NCBI RefSeq assembly: GCF_021608265.1
Contig: NZ_JAKIHP010000004.1
Location: 118,255-182,254, forward strand
DNA from: Flavobacterium wongokense
GTDB lineage: Bacteria > Bacteroidota > Bacteroidia > Flavobacteriales > Flavobacteriaceae
Length of the DNA: 64,000 bases
Direction of reading: 5' to 3'
Part shown: piece by piece, positions 1 to 7,946 of the stretch
Layout: every line of letters begins with the position of its first letter
Numbering within the stretch: position 1 is the stretch's first letter
Position numbers and translations under genes: made by a program
The notes under the pieces: model-generated
Told to the model about the DNA's origin: nothing
What the model saw: only the letters and a program-made list of their open reading frames with translations
Databases searched by the model: none

Positions 1-1
1 A

Positions 2-145
2 TCGATATTTTCGACCGGAATTTATGTCCTTACTTCTACGCTTGCTTTCTTTACACCTTTAGCACCTATTGGATATAGCCTTTTTGCTTTGCAGCAAAAA
101 TTTGCCAACCGCAAAACCGCTGTTACAGTAACAGAAGAGTCATAA
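2..145 (+). CDS. C-terminal end of an unidentified membrane protein (5' truncated)
   Basis: An open frame runs in from the window edge and ends at the TAA at 143-145, giving 47 residues. The stretch from about residue 8 to 31 is hydrophobic (LTSTLAFFTPLAPIGYSLFA) and is followed by a basic segment and a polar tail ending TEES, as expected for the last membrane helix and cytosolic tail of an integral membrane protein. There is no internal start, so it is the end of a longer gene lying to the left. A strong hairpin terminator follows directly, supporting a real gene end. The family cannot be recognised from so little sequence. Confidence 0.55.
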   Translation, partial: SIFSTGIYVLTSTLAFFTPLAPIGYSLFALQQKFANRKTAVTVTEES

Positions 146-147
146 AA

Positions 148-179
148 AAAACCCGTCTCGTTATTTCGAGACGGGTTTT
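148..179. terminator. Bidirectional intrinsic terminator
   Basis: A 10-bp perfect stem (ACCCGTCTCG at 151-160 with its complement at 167-176) closes a six-base loop and is flanked by A's on the left and T's on the right. It can end the truncated forward gene and the reverse lipoprotein gene at 198-968, which converge on it. Confidence 0.85.
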
Positions 180-197
180 TTATTGTTTGAATACAAA

Positions 198-968
198 TTA
201 ATTATAAGTATACACAGTAGTAATCTCCGATGAAGCATCTGTACCTTCAATCTCAGAAACAGATGTTGGGAAATTCATTGAGTTATAAGTATAGGTACTT
301 GTAGTTATAATATTTCCGGAAAAATCAGTATAACTGTCTGTCAGGATGTTGTGGTGAATCCCAATAGCTTCTGAATCCACAAATGCAATTTTGTCAAAAC
401 CGGTTACATTCATAAAAGGCTCGTTCTTGGTGTCATAGGTATAAGTACGAGTTGTAATAAAAGCTCCTAAATCCATTTCTATCAAACTTACTTCACTTCC
501 TGAAAAATGAATGGTGCTTGAACCTACATCATCTGTTTGTGTAGTTGCATCTCCTGAATAGTTTGATGAAGTTACAGTACCATTTCCATTATAAACATAA
601 GTTTCCTTATATCCAATATCGTCCATTATTTCTGCTCTTACATAAGACGTAACCTGATTACTGCCATTATAGGTAAACGTTTCCGTTTGCTCAAGTTCAT
701 CATCTGGGTTATAATATTTGATTTGGGTTAGCAAATCACCTGTATAGGTATAGGTTTCATAATAACCGTCTGAATCTTCAGATTTTACGGCTTTCCTCCC
801 ATTGTAAGTATAATTGGTTGTGACTACAGAACCGTCATTGGCATAGGTTTCAACGCTTTTTCTTACCAATACATCGCTTTCATTCGTAGTTGATGAATCA
901 TCATCGCTTGACGAACATGAAGTTAGCAGCAACGAGGAAAATGCCAGTATGCATAAAATTTTTTTCAT
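198..968 (-). CDS. Lipoprotein with YTYN-type repeats, tandem paralogue A
   Basis: A 256-residue predicted lipoprotein. The N-terminus has a Lys-Lys start, a hydrophobic core and the lipobox LLTSC (Cys18), followed by SSSDDDSS, the typical Flavobacteriia lipoprotein start. The mature part has several YTYN/YTYT/FTYN segments spaced 20-40 residues apart, reminiscent of the YD/RHS-like beta-strand repeats in Bacteroidetes DUF4595-type lipoproteins. No catalytic motif is visible. It is clearly paralogous to the next gene (1035-1784), sharing the NGRKAVKS block, the YTYTGDL block and the GFDKI block. Function is unknown; surface or periplasmic location is inferred from the lipobox and acidic serine-rich linker. 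Confidence 0.85.
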   Translation of the reverse strand: MKKILCILAFSSLLLTSCSSSDDDSSTTNESDVLVRKSVETYANDGSVVTTNYTYNGRKAVKSEDSDGYYETYTYTGDLLTQIKYYNPDDELEQTETFTYNGSNQVTSYVRAEIMDDIGYKETYVYNGNGTVTSSNYSGDATTQTDDVGSSTIHFSGSEVSLIEMDLGAFITTRTYTYDTKNEPFMNVTGFDKIAFVDSEAIGIHHNILTDSYTDFSGNIITTSTYTYNSMNFPTSVSEIEGTDASSEITTVYTYN

Positions 969-1026
969 TATAATTTTCTTTTAGGTTTATCGTTACAATG
1001 ATAGGGAATAAAATGATTGAAAAAAC
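966..1026 (-). promoter_or_regulatory. Duplicated upstream/promoter block, copy 1
   Basis: The 35 bases at 992-1026 are identical to 1855-1889 upstream of the paralogous gene. On the minus strand the block holds TATCATTG (996-1003), one mismatch from the Bacteroidetes -7 motif TAnnTTTG, about 28 bases before the ATG. Conservation in both copies suggests this is the promoter and leader. Confidence 0.5.
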
Positions 1027-1034
1027 CTTAGAAG

Positions 1035-1784
1035 TTAATAATAGATATATTCCGTAGTAAAAATCAAATCAGTTCCTTCACTCCTTGTTACTGTCATTGG
1101 GTAATTTGCAGTGTTATAGATGTAAGCGAAATTATATACATATCCCGAAGAATCGTTATCTGTTAAGATATTATGTTGAACACCACCGGTAGCAACTCCT
1201 CCGATAACCATAATTTTATCAAAACCTGTTATATTCTTAAAAGGATTGTTTTTGGTATCATAGGTATAGGTATGCATAGCTCCTCCGGAAGATGTCTGCA
1301 TAACGACTTCACCACCTGAAATTGCAATGGTACCTGTGCCTGTTAAGGTAACCTGCGAAGTGGCATCTCCAGAAAAAGTAGCAGTAGTAACCGTATCGTC
1401 AAGATTGTAAACATAGGTTTGCTTCACTCCTGTATTGGCAGCCACATTTGCTCTTACATACGACACAAGTTTTGTGTCGGAATTATAGGTAAATGTTTCA
1501 GTATCTACAAGTACGTCGGAAGAATTATAGTTCCTAACCTGTGTTATCAGGTCACCTGTGTAAGTGTACAATTCGTAATTCCCATTTGAATCGATAGATT
1601 TGACAGCTTTCCTACCATTATAAGTATGGTCAACGGTAGTTACTGAACCGCCATTTGCATAGGTTCTGATGCTGCGTTTTACCAAAACATCATTTTCATT
1701 TATAGTTGAATTATCATCACTTGATGAACAGGAAGTCACAAGCATTGCTACAAATCCAATCAGGCAAATTATTTTTTTACTCAT
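1035..1784 (-). CDS. Lipoprotein with YTYN-type repeats, tandem paralogue B
   Basis: A 249-residue predicted lipoprotein, paralogue of the gene at 198-968. The start at 1784 (MSKKIICLIGF) is chosen because it puts a normal signal peptide in front of the lipobox MLVTSC; an in-frame ATG at 1829 would add 15 polar residues and bury the signal peptide. That upstream ATG, however, sits at the position equivalent to the start of copy A relative to the duplicated upstream block, so a small insertion in the leader after duplication is likely. The mature chain shares the repeated Tyr-Thr-Tyr-rich blocks with copy A. Function unknown. Confidence 0.83.
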   Translation of the reverse strand: MSKKIICLIGFVAMLVTSCSSSDDNSTINENDVLVKRSIRTYANGGSVTTVDHTYNGRKAVKSIDSNGNYELYTYTGDLITQVRNYNSSDVLVDTETFTYNSDTKLVSYVRANVAANTGVKQTYVYNLDDTVTTATFSGDATSQVTLTGTGTIAISGGEVVMQTSSGGAMHTYTYDTKNNPFKNITGFDKIMVIGGVATGGVQHNILTDNDSSGYVYNFAYIYNTANYPMTVTRSEGTDLIFTTEYIYY

Positions 1785-1826
1785 AATCTTAAAATTGTTT
1801 TTTTGGAATTCTTGAATCTTCGATTT

Positions 1827-1889
1827 CATTATAATTTAATTTTTAGGTTTTAAGGTTACAATGATAGGGAATAAAATGATTGAAAAAAC
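1827..1889 (-). promoter_or_regulatory. Duplicated upstream/promoter block, copy 2
   Basis: Matches the block at 966-1026, with 35 identical bases at 1855-1889 including the TATCATTG element on the minus strand (1859-1866). It lies upstream of lipoprotein copy B and shows that the tandem duplication included the promoter region. Confidence 0.5.
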
Positions 1890-1900
1890 TTAAAATAAAA

Positions 1901-1924
1901 AAACCGCAACATTTGTTACGGTTT
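1901..1924 (-). terminator. Intrinsic terminator of carB
   Basis: On the minus strand a stem AAACCG...CGGTTT, extended inward by G-U and three further pairs around a four-base loop, is followed by TTTTATTTTA. It lies 17 bases past the carB stop. Confidence 0.75.
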
Positions 1925-1940
1925 CCTATTCTGTTGCAAC

Positions 1941-4793
1941 TTACTTGCTCAAATACATTTTCCTTCTTGAGTACAATTCGTAAAACTGGTCGTCCTTCAA
2001 GTCGTCTATGAACAAAATGCTTTCACCTGTTGATTTCATCTCGGGTCCCAATGCCTTATTTACATTGTGGAATTTTGAAAAGGAGAACACCGGTTGTTTA
2101 ATCGCAAAACCATTCAGCTTTGGTTCGTATTTAAAGTCGGTTACCTTATTCTCTCCAAGCATTACCTTGGTCGCATAATTCACATAAGGTTCGCCATAGG
2201 CTTTTGCAATGAAAGGTACGGTTCTCGATGCTCTTGGATTGGCTTCGATAATGTAAACAATATCATTTTTGATGGCAAACTGAATGTTGATCAATCCAAC
2301 GGTTCTGAGTGCTAAGGCGATTTTCTTTGTGTGGTCCTTAATCTGCTGCATTACAAATTCGCCCAAATTGAATGGCGGTAAAGTGGCATTACTATCTCCC
2401 GAATGGATTCCGCATGGCTCAATGTGCTCCATAATTCCAATGATATAGACATTCTCACCGTCACAAATTGCATCGGCTTCGGCTTCAATGGCTCCGTCCA
2501 AATAATTATCCAAAAGCAGTTTGTTGCCCGGAATATTTTTAAGCAAATCAATTACGTGTTCTTCGAGTTCTTGTTTGTTGATGACAATCTTCATTCCCTG
2601 CCCACCCAAAACATAAGAAGGACGCACCAATAAAGGGAAATCCAACACATCGGCTAATTGTGAAGCCTGATCGGCATTTTCGGCCACGCCAAATTTTGGG
2701 AACGGAATCTTTAATTCTTCCAGTAATTCTGAGAATCTTCCACGGTCTTCGGCTAAATCCAAAGCATCGAAAGAGGTTCCCAATATTTTAATATCGTATT
2801 TTGATAATTTTTCAGCAAGTTTCAAGGCAGTCTGTCCACCAAGCTGCACAATTACACCCTCAGGTTTTTCGTGACGGATGATGTCATAGATGTGTTCCCA
2901 GAAAACAGGCTCAAAATACAATTTGTCTGCCGTATCAAAATCGGTCGAAACCGTTTCCGGATTGCAGTTGATCATGATGGTTTCATAACCACATTCCTTG
3001 GCTGCTAAAACTCCGTGTACGCAGGAGTAGTCGAACTCAATTCCCTGTCCGATTCGGTTTGGCCCCGAACCTAAAACCACAACTTTCTTTCTATTCGATA
3101 CAATGCTTTCGTTATGCACATAAGGCTGTCCACCTGCTGTTTCAATTTCAGCTTCAAAAGTCGAATAATAATATGGGGTTTGTGCCTTAAACTCGGCGGC
3201 ACAGGTATCCACCAATTTATAAACACGCTTGATATTCATATCATCGCGCAGTTTGTAAACCTGGCTTTCCAAACATTTAAGCATGTGTGCGATTTGACGG
3301 TCACCATACCCTTTTTGCTTGGCTTCCAATAACAATTCCTTTGGAAGATTGGTAATATCGTATTTGGAAATCTCCTTTTCTATAGTATATAATTCCTCGT
3401 ACTGCTTCAAAAACCACATGTCAATCTTTGTGATTTCATGGATTCTGCTCAATGGGATTCCCATCGCAATCGCATCATAGATTACGAAAACGCGATCCCA
3501 ACTTGCATAAGTCAGTTTTTCGATAATCTGTTCGTAGTTCTTGTATCCTTTTCCGTCAGCTCCTAAACCATTTCTTTTGATTTCCAATGATTGTGTTGCT
3601 TTGTGCAACGCTTCCTGGAACGAACGCCCGATTCCCATTACTTCGCCTACTGATTTCATCTGCAATCCTAAAGTTCGGTCAGCACCTTCGAATTTATCGA
3701 AGTTCCAACGCGGGATTTTTACGATTACGTAATCCAGGGTTGGTTCGAATAGTGCTGAAGTCGATTTGGTGATTTGGTTCTGAAGTTCATCCAAATGATA
3801 ACCCAAAGCCAGTTTGGATGCAATTTTTGCAATCGGATAACCCGTTGCTTTTGATGCCAAAGCTGAGGAACGCGAAACTCTCGGGTTGATTTCAATCGCA
3901 ACGATATCCTCCTTTTCGTCTGGTGAAACGGCAAATTGTACGTTACAACCTCCGGCAAAATTCCCTATGGAGCGCATCATCAGAATCGCCATGTCACGCA
4001 TTTTCTGGAAAGTCGTATCTGAAAGCGTCATTGCCGGCGCAACGGTAATCGAATCTCCGGTGTGGATTCCCATTGGGTCCATATTTTCGATGGAACAGAT
4101 GATGACTACGTTGTCGTTTTTATCTCTAAGTAATTCTAATTCATATTCCTTCCAGCCTAGTAAAGCTTTGTCAATCAGTACTTCGTGGATTGGCGACATT
4201 TCCAAACCATAAGTCAGTTTTTCGTCAAACTCCTCTTTGCTGTGAACGAAAGCTGCTCCGGTTCCACCCAAAGTAAACGATGGACGGATTACTAACGGAA
4301 AACCAAATTCCTGCGCAATTTCCTTTCCCTGCAAAAACGAGGTTGCGGTTTTGGCTGGCGCTGTTGGCACATTTATCCTTTCGAGCAATTGCTTGAACTG
4401 CTCACGGTCTTCAGTAATGTTAATGGCGTTGATGTCAACTCCGATCAGCTTTACCCCAAAATCTTCCCAGATTCCTTTTTCGTCAGCTTCCAGGCAAAGG
4501 TTTAGTGCTGTCTGACCTCCCATGGTTGGAAGTACGGCATCAATCTGCGGATGCTCTTTTAGGATTTGGATGATGGATTTGGTTGTAAGCGGCAATAAGT
4601 AAACATGGTCGGCCATGCTTGGATCGGTCATGATGGTTGCCGGATTGGAATTGATGAGGATTACTTCGATTCCTTCTTCGCGGATGGAACGCGCCGATTG
4701 TGAACCCGCATAATCAAATTCGCATGCCTGCCCGATTACGATTGGACCTGAACCTATGATTAAAACCGATTTTATGGAATTGTCTTTTGGCAT
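1941..4793 (-). CDS. carB: Carbamoyl-phosphate synthase large subunit
   Basis: CarB makes carbamoyl phosphate from bicarbonate, two ATP and ammonia delivered by the CarA glutaminase, feeding pyrimidine and arginine synthesis in the cytosol. The 950-residue chain shows the two homologous ATP-grasp halves: the first begins IGSGPIVIGQACEFDY and contains HTGDSITVAPA, the second begins LGSGPNRIGQGIEFDY (near residue 580) and contains HSGDSNATLPP. The central oligomerisation region lies between them. The protein ends soon after the second ATP-grasp module, so the roughly 120-residue C-terminal MGS-like allosteric domain of E. coli CarB (1073 residues) is absent. I recall this short form from other Flavobacteria, so it is probably lineage-typical. 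carA is not in the window. Confidence 0.96.
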   Translation of the reverse strand: MPKDNSIKSVLIIGSGPIVIGQACEFDYAGSQSARSIREEGIEVILINSNPATIMTDPSMADHVYLLPLTTKSIIQILKEHPQIDAVLPTMGGQTALNLCLEADEKGIWEDFGVKLIGVDINAINITEDREQFKQLLERINVPTAPAKTATSFLQGKEIAQEFGFPLVIRPSFTLGGTGAAFVHSKEEFDEKLTYGLEMSPIHEVLIDKALLGWKEYELELLRDKNDNVVIICSIENMDPMGIHTGDSITVAPAMTLSDTTFQKMRDMAILMMRSIGNFAGGCNVQFAVSPDEKEDIVAIEINPRVSRSSALASKATGYPIAKIASKLALGYHLDELQNQITKSTSALFEPTLDYVIVKIPRWNFDKFEGADRTLGLQMKSVGEVMGIGRSFQEALHKATQSLEIKRNGLGADGKGYKNYEQIIEKLTYASWDRVFVIYDAIAMGIPLSRIHEITKIDMWFLKQYEELYTIEKEISKYDITNLPKELLLEAKQKGYGDRQIAHMLKCLESQVYKLRDDMNIKRVYKLVDTCAAEFKAQTPYYYSTFEAEIETAGGQPYVHNESIVSNRKKVVVLGSGPNRIGQGIEFDYSCVHGVLAAKECGYETIMINCNPETVSTDFDTADKLYFEPVFWEHIYDIIRHEKPEGVIVQLGGQTALKLAEKLSKYDIKILGTSFDALDLAEDRGRFSELLEELKIPFPKFGVAENADQASQLADVLDFPLLVRPSYVLGGQGMKIVINKQELEEHVIDLLKNIPGNKLLLDNYLDGAIEAEADAICDGENVYIIGIMEHIEPCGIHSGDSNATLPPFNLGEFVMQQIKDHTKKIALALRTVGLINIQFAIKNDIVYIIEANPRASRTVPFIAKAYGEPYVNYATKVMLGENKVTDFKYEPKLNGFAIKQPVFSFSKFHNVNKALGPEMKSTGESILFIDDLKDDQFYELYSRRKMYLSK

Positions 4794-4960
4794 TTTTAGT
4801 TTGTTGTTTGTAGTTTATTGTTTGTAGTTGTATTTATGCTTTTGTTTTTAGCCCCGATGGTAGTGGAAATCCTTTTTATTTTCCTAAAATAAAAAGATTG
4901 CAGCGAACAGCGGGAAATAGCTCCTAAATCTTATCAAAATTTATGAACAGATTACAAAAA

Positions 4961-4989
4961 AAGCCGTTACTAAATAAAAGTAACGGCTT
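4961..4989 (-). terminator. Intrinsic terminator of rpmH
   Basis: A 10-bp perfect stem (AAGCCGTTAC 4961-4970 with 4980-4989) and nine-base loop lies just past rpmH; on the minus strand it is followed by TTTTT. Confidence 0.88.
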
Positions 4990-5011
4990 GATATTGATTA
5001 ATTGCTAATCA

Positions 5012-5173
5012 TTATTTTTTGTGTCTTGGTTCAGAAGATACAGTTAATTTATGTCTTCCTTTAGCTCTACGACGCGCAAGGACTTTTCTTCCATTTGCAG
5101 AAGCCATTCTGTCCATAAATCCGTGTTTATTTCTTCTCTTTCTTTTCGATGGTTGAAACGTTCTTTTGCTCAT
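5012..5173 (-). CDS. rpmH: 50S ribosomal protein L34
   Basis: A 53-residue, very basic protein starting [19 protein letters not shown] and containing [18 protein letters not shown], the L34 signature. L34 is a late-assembling protein of the large ribosomal subunit. The start at 5173 gives the standard N-terminus, although the first residues after Met (SKRTFQPS) are the Bacteroidetes form rather than the MKRTYQPS of proteobacteria. A strong promoter (5236-5265) precedes it and a terminator (4961-4989) follows, so it is transcribed alone here and not linked to rnpA/dnaA as in many other bacteria. Confidence 0.97.
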
Positions 5174-5235
5174 TGCTTTATATCTTTAAAATCGTGTATT
5201 ATTCTTGTTGATGATGGTTCTTTCAAAACCGAGTG

Positions 5236-5265
5236 CAAATATACAAACCTTTTTTTTTCTGGCAA
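5236..5265 (-). promoter_or_regulatory. Promoter of rpmH (Bacteroidetes -33/-7 type)
   Basis: On the minus strand: TTG (5263-5265), a 19-base spacer, then TATATTTG (5236-5243), a perfect match to the TTG / TAnnTTTG consensus of the Bacteroidetes primary sigma factor. Confidence 0.75.
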
Positions 5266-5299
5266 GTAGTTTTATAAAAATATTTTCAATTCATTTTAT

Positions 5300-5307
5300 T
5301 ACCTTTG
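5300..5307 (+). promoter_or_regulatory. -7 promoter element TACCTTTG
   Basis: A perfect TAnnTTTG match 21 bases before the ATG at 5329. It also shows that the in-frame TTG at 5305 is part of the promoter, not a start codon. Confidence 0.6.
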
Positions 5308-5328
5308 CCGCACTTAAAAATATTACAC

Positions 5329-5844
5329 ATGTTTCACAGATTTATCAAATTAATTATAGCGGCTTTATTAGTGATAACAGCCATTTGGCAGTTTACTGAA
5401 GGAAATGTTGGTAACGGAATCTTTTTGATTTTGCTTACGGCAATTCCGATTTTTCTTTATTTCAAAAACGAATATATCCTTTTGGCTTTCCTTAAATTGA
5501 GAAAACAGGACTTTGCCGGAGCGAAAACCTGGCTGGACAAAATCAAGAATCCCGAAACGGCTTTGGTTAGAAAACAGCAGGGTTATTACAATTACCTTCA
5601 CGGATTGATGACTTCGCAAACCAACCTGCACCAATCGGAGAAATATTTCAAGAAAGCAGTGGAATTGGGATTGAGTATGGATATGGATTTGGCTGTTGCC
5701 AAATTAAACTTAGCCGGAATCGCCATGTCAAAAAGACGTAAAATGGAAGCTACAGCCTTGTTGAACGAAGCCAAAAAGCTGGACAAGCAAAACATGCTGA
5801 AAGACCAGATCATGATGATGAAGGAGCAGATGAAGAAAATCTAA
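5329..5844 (+). CDS. Membrane-anchored tetratricopeptide-like protein
   Basis: A 171-residue protein starting at the ATG at 5329 (MFHRFIKL). Two hydrophobic helices (about residues 7-20 and 29-44) are followed by a cytosolic helical region with TPR-like pairs (YYNYLHGLM...SEKYFKKAVELG and LAVAKLNLAGIAMSKRR...EATALLNEAKKL), ending in a Met/Lys-rich helix. TPR units mediate protein-protein contacts; the partner is unknown. It stands alone, with its own promoter and a terminator shared with the convergent transglycosylase gene. Uncharacterised two-helix TPR proteins of this size are common in Flavobacteria. Confidence 0.8.
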   Translation: MFHRFIKLIIAALLVITAIWQFTEGNVGNGIFLILLTAIPIFLYFKNEYILLAFLKLRKQDFAGAKTWLDKIKNPETALVRKQQGYYNYLHGLMTSQTNLHQSEKYFKKAVELGLSMDMDLAVAKLNLAGIAMSKRRKMEATALLNEAKKLDKQNMLKDQIMMMKEQMKKI

Positions 5845-5865
5845 TCCTGAAAATACAAAAAAAAA

Positions 5866-5885
5866 AGCCCCGGAATTCCGGGGCT
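5866..5885. terminator. Bidirectional intrinsic terminator
   Basis: A perfect 20-base palindrome (AGCCCCGG-AATT-CCGGGGCT) flanked by a run of A's on the left and T's on the right. It serves the forward TPR gene and the reverse transglycosylase gene that converge here. Confidence 0.93.
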
Positions 5886-5892
5886 TTTTTTT

Positions 5893-6798
5893 TTAATATC
5901 CTGACAAAGGAATCTTGATTTCGTATTTCTTTTTGCTTGGATTCAATAATTTTTTATCGCGCAGCCAGGGATTGTGGATTTTCAAAATCTTATAATTGAT
6001 TCCCTGTGATTGTGCAAATCCGGTCAAATCATTCAGTGTGCTGTCGACTTCAACATTTTTCGTTGGGATTACAGGATATAAATCCTCTGGCAGGATATTG
6101 AATCCGTACAAAGCCGGATTTTTCATGATTTCCTTAAGTGCCAAAATTCGGAATACATAACGCGATGTTTCGTCGGTTAAGCCCAAATCGTAATAATTGG
6201 AAACTTTTTGTTCTTCAATCCTTTTGCCCAAACCGCTCATGCCACCATTATAGGAAGCTGCGGCCATGGTCCAGGAACCAAATCTTGCTTTCGCAGCCAA
6301 CAAATATTTACAGGCTGCTTCGGTAGATTTTTCCAAATGGTAACGTTCATCAACAAGTTCGTTGACTTCCATTCCCCTTTCGCGCGCGGTATCGGGCATG
6401 AACTGCCAGAATCCTTTTGCTCCTGAAGGAGAAGTTACATTCATCAGGTTACTTTCGATAACTGACAAATATTTAAAATCGTCGGGAACGCCGTTTTGAG
6501 CCAAAATTGGTTCAATAATCGGGAAGTAACGGTTGGCTCTTCTAATGATTAAAACGGTAGTCGCGTCGAGATTGGCATTAATCAATAATTCCCTGTCAAG
6601 CCTTTCCCTGACATCACTTATTTGAAGTGGCGCAGGTTCTCCTGCAAAATCAACTGCAGTTGGAAAATACATTGGAGTGCCTTCGCGCAATATTTTTACT
6701 TTATTGTCTCCGGAAATGCCAAATACAAGGATTCCCGAGACTAAAATCACTAACAGTGTCGATATGAGGGCTTTATTCGTTTTCATAATCATTTTCAT
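5893..6798 (-). CDS. Lytic transglycosylase (SLT/MltD-type)
   Basis: Cleaves the MurNAc-GlcNAc bond of peptidoglycan without hydrolysis, in the periplasm. A hydrophobic N-terminal helix (about residues 9-28) acts as signal or membrane anchor. The SLT domain spans roughly 95-225: the predicted catalytic Glu115 in VIESNL, then SPSGAKGFWQFMP and AAASYNGGM, the family's conserved blocks. The C-terminal part (GFAQSQGINYKILKIHNPWLR) looks like a LysM-like segment. No lipobox is seen. A second in-frame ATG lies four codons downstream (6786). About 300 residues is typical of the Bacteroidetes form. Confidence 0.9.
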   Translation of the reverse strand: MKMIMKTNKALISTLLVILVSGILVFGISGDNKVKILREGTPMYFPTAVDFAGEPAPLQISDVRERLDRELLINANLDATTVLIIRRANRYFPIIEPILAQNGVPDDFKYLSVIESNLMNVTSPSGAKGFWQFMPDTARERGMEVNELVDERYHLEKSTEAACKYLLAAKARFGSWTMAAASYNGGMSGLGKRIEEQKVSNYYDLGLTDETSRYVFRILALKEIMKNPALYGFNILPEDLYPVIPTKNVEVDSTLNDLTGFAQSQGINYKILKIHNPWLRDKKLLNPSKKKYEIKIPLSGY

Positions 6799-6837
6799 AT
6801 TGGTTATATGGGTAAAGCTACAAAAATCAGCCTAGTT

Positions 6838-7503
6838 TCAAAAACTATCTAACATAATTTTAGGCAGATTATCGCTTAGCCAGCGGTACTTTGTAAGTAT
6901 CATAATGTGCGTTCCGCCTTTAACAACGATGCAGTTTTTGATGTGTTTTATTGGAAAGACTTCGTCCTTATCTCCGTGTATGTGAATGACTTCCGGATCA
7001 ATTTCCGTACGCTTCCAATTGATGATTTTTTCGATTGCCCAATCGAGATAATTCTTATCGCGCACCGACAAAAATTTTTCATATAATTTCAATCTTTGTT
7101 TGATTATGGAAGAGCCAAAGGTAAATTTGGCCAGATTGTCGATATTTTCTAAAAGTTGGGTTGGAACCAGTTTGTAAGCCTTGGTAGTCTTGGCAATCTT
7201 CATCCTTCTTGGCAGTTCTGCATTGCATTTCACGCTCGAAATGATGATTACTTTTTTAGGTTTTACAAAAGCTTTCATTTCCTGTACCAAAATCCCACCA
7301 AAAGAAACACCTATCAAAATAACATTATCATGTGTTATGTTTTTGGCTACCCTTTGTGCGTAATGCTCTATAGTTTCCTCTTTTTCAGGAACCAGCCATT
7401 CGAGTAAATGCATTTCAAAAGTGTCCGAAGGCAGTTGAATCCTTTCAAAAATAGTGGGGCTCGCAGCCATTCCCGGCATGAAATAAACATGAATTTTAGT
7501 CAT
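6838..7503 (-). CDS. Alpha/beta hydrolase of unknown substrate
   Basis: A 221-residue alpha/beta-hydrolase fold protein. The nucleophile elbow is GVSFGG (Ser67), the acid is probably the Asp in HGDKDEVFP, and the base is His199 in GGTHIMI, which completes a Ser-Asp-His triad. The N-terminal VYFMPGMAAS supplies the oxyanion-loop region. There is no signal peptide, so it should be cytosolic. It lies 39 bases upstream of the transglycosylase gene on the same strand and could be co-transcribed with it. The substrate (ester, thioester or other) cannot be told from sequence. Confidence 0.82.
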   Translation of the reverse strand: MTKIHVYFMPGMAASPTIFERIQLPSDTFEMHLLEWLVPEKEETIEHYAQRVAKNITHDNVILIGVSFGGILVQEMKAFVKPKKVIIISSVKCNAELPRRMKIAKTTKAYKLVPTQLLENIDNLAKFTFGSSIIKQRLKLYEKFLSVRDKNYLDWAIEKIINWKRTEIDPEVIHIHGDKDEVFPIKHIKNCIVVKGGTHIMILTKYRWLSDNLPKIMLDSF

Positions 7504-7532
7504 TATTTAACTGTAAAACCGTTAATTATTAG

Positions 7533-7540
7533 TAACTTTG
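7533..7540 (+). promoter_or_regulatory. -7 promoter element TAACTTTG
   Basis: A perfect TAnnTTTG match 31 bases upstream of the GNAT-like gene at 7572, in the short divergent region between it and the hydrolase gene. No clear TTG is seen at -33. Confidence 0.5.
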
Positions 7541-7571
7541 CCTAAAAATAATCCTTTTTGTTTATAATCAC

Positions 7572-7883
7572 ATGGAAGCAACTGCAATTTTAGAAAAAAT
7601 CGAGATTAAAGACAATACTTTTGCTCGTCAGTTTGAAACTTTGGTCGATGGGAAATTAATTTCTGTGGAGTATTCCTTCCAGGAAAAGAAAATATTCCTT
7701 ACCCGAATTAATGTATTTGATGGATTTGATAATGAAGAGTTTATCAATGATTTATTGAAAAACATTATGGAAATCGCTTACGAGCGTAAATTAAAGGTCG
7801 TTCCGATTTTACCAAAAATCGCACTTTTCTTTAAGAAAAACACGTGTTACAGGGATTTACTTCCTCCGGGAATTAAGATATAA
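7572..7883 (+). CDS. Small GNAT-fold N-acetyltransferase-like protein (YjdJ/NATD1 type)
   Basis: A 103-residue protein. The C-terminal half (FINDLLKNIMEIAYERKLKV, then VPILPKIALFFKKN and YRDLLPPG) resembles the Acetyltransf_CG family, in which a short GNAT fold carries the pattern ALDxAR-x-GxxVxPxC followed by an aromatic-lysine helix. The family's usual catalytic Cys position (PxCP) appears here as PILP, so an acetyltransferase activity based on that Cys is doubtful. Its own promoter precedes it and a hairpin terminator follows, so it is a single-gene unit. The substrate is unknown. Confidence 0.75.
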   Translation: MEATAILEKIEIKDNTFARQFETLVDGKLISVEYSFQEKKIFLTRINVFDGFDNEEFINDLLKNIMEIAYERKLKVVPILPKIALFFKKNTCYRDLLPPGIKI

Positions 7884-7894
7884 GCCTTAACTTG

Positions 7895-7916
7895 AGGAGT
7901 TTCAATTGAAACTCCT
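7895..7916 (+). terminator. Intrinsic terminator
   Basis: A perfect palindrome AGGAGTTTCAATTGAAACTCCT followed by a run of T's, 11 bases past the stop of the GNAT-like gene. Confidence 0.88.
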
Positions 7917-7946
7917 TTTTTTATTCCTTTTTGTTATATTTATCAA

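Noticed and set aside
198..1784. RHS/YD-type toxin genes, because of the repeated YTYN segments
   Set aside because: The proteins are only about 250 residues, carry lipobox signal peptides, and have no RHS core or toxin C-terminus.
5012..5173. rpmH as a marker of the replication origin
   Set aside because: rnpA, dnaA and other origin genes are absent; rpmH has its own promoter and terminator here.
5305..5328. TTG at 5305 as the start of the TPR protein
   Set aside because: The TTG is the end of a perfect TAnnTTTG promoter element; the ATG at 5329 gives a normal membrane-helix N-terminus.
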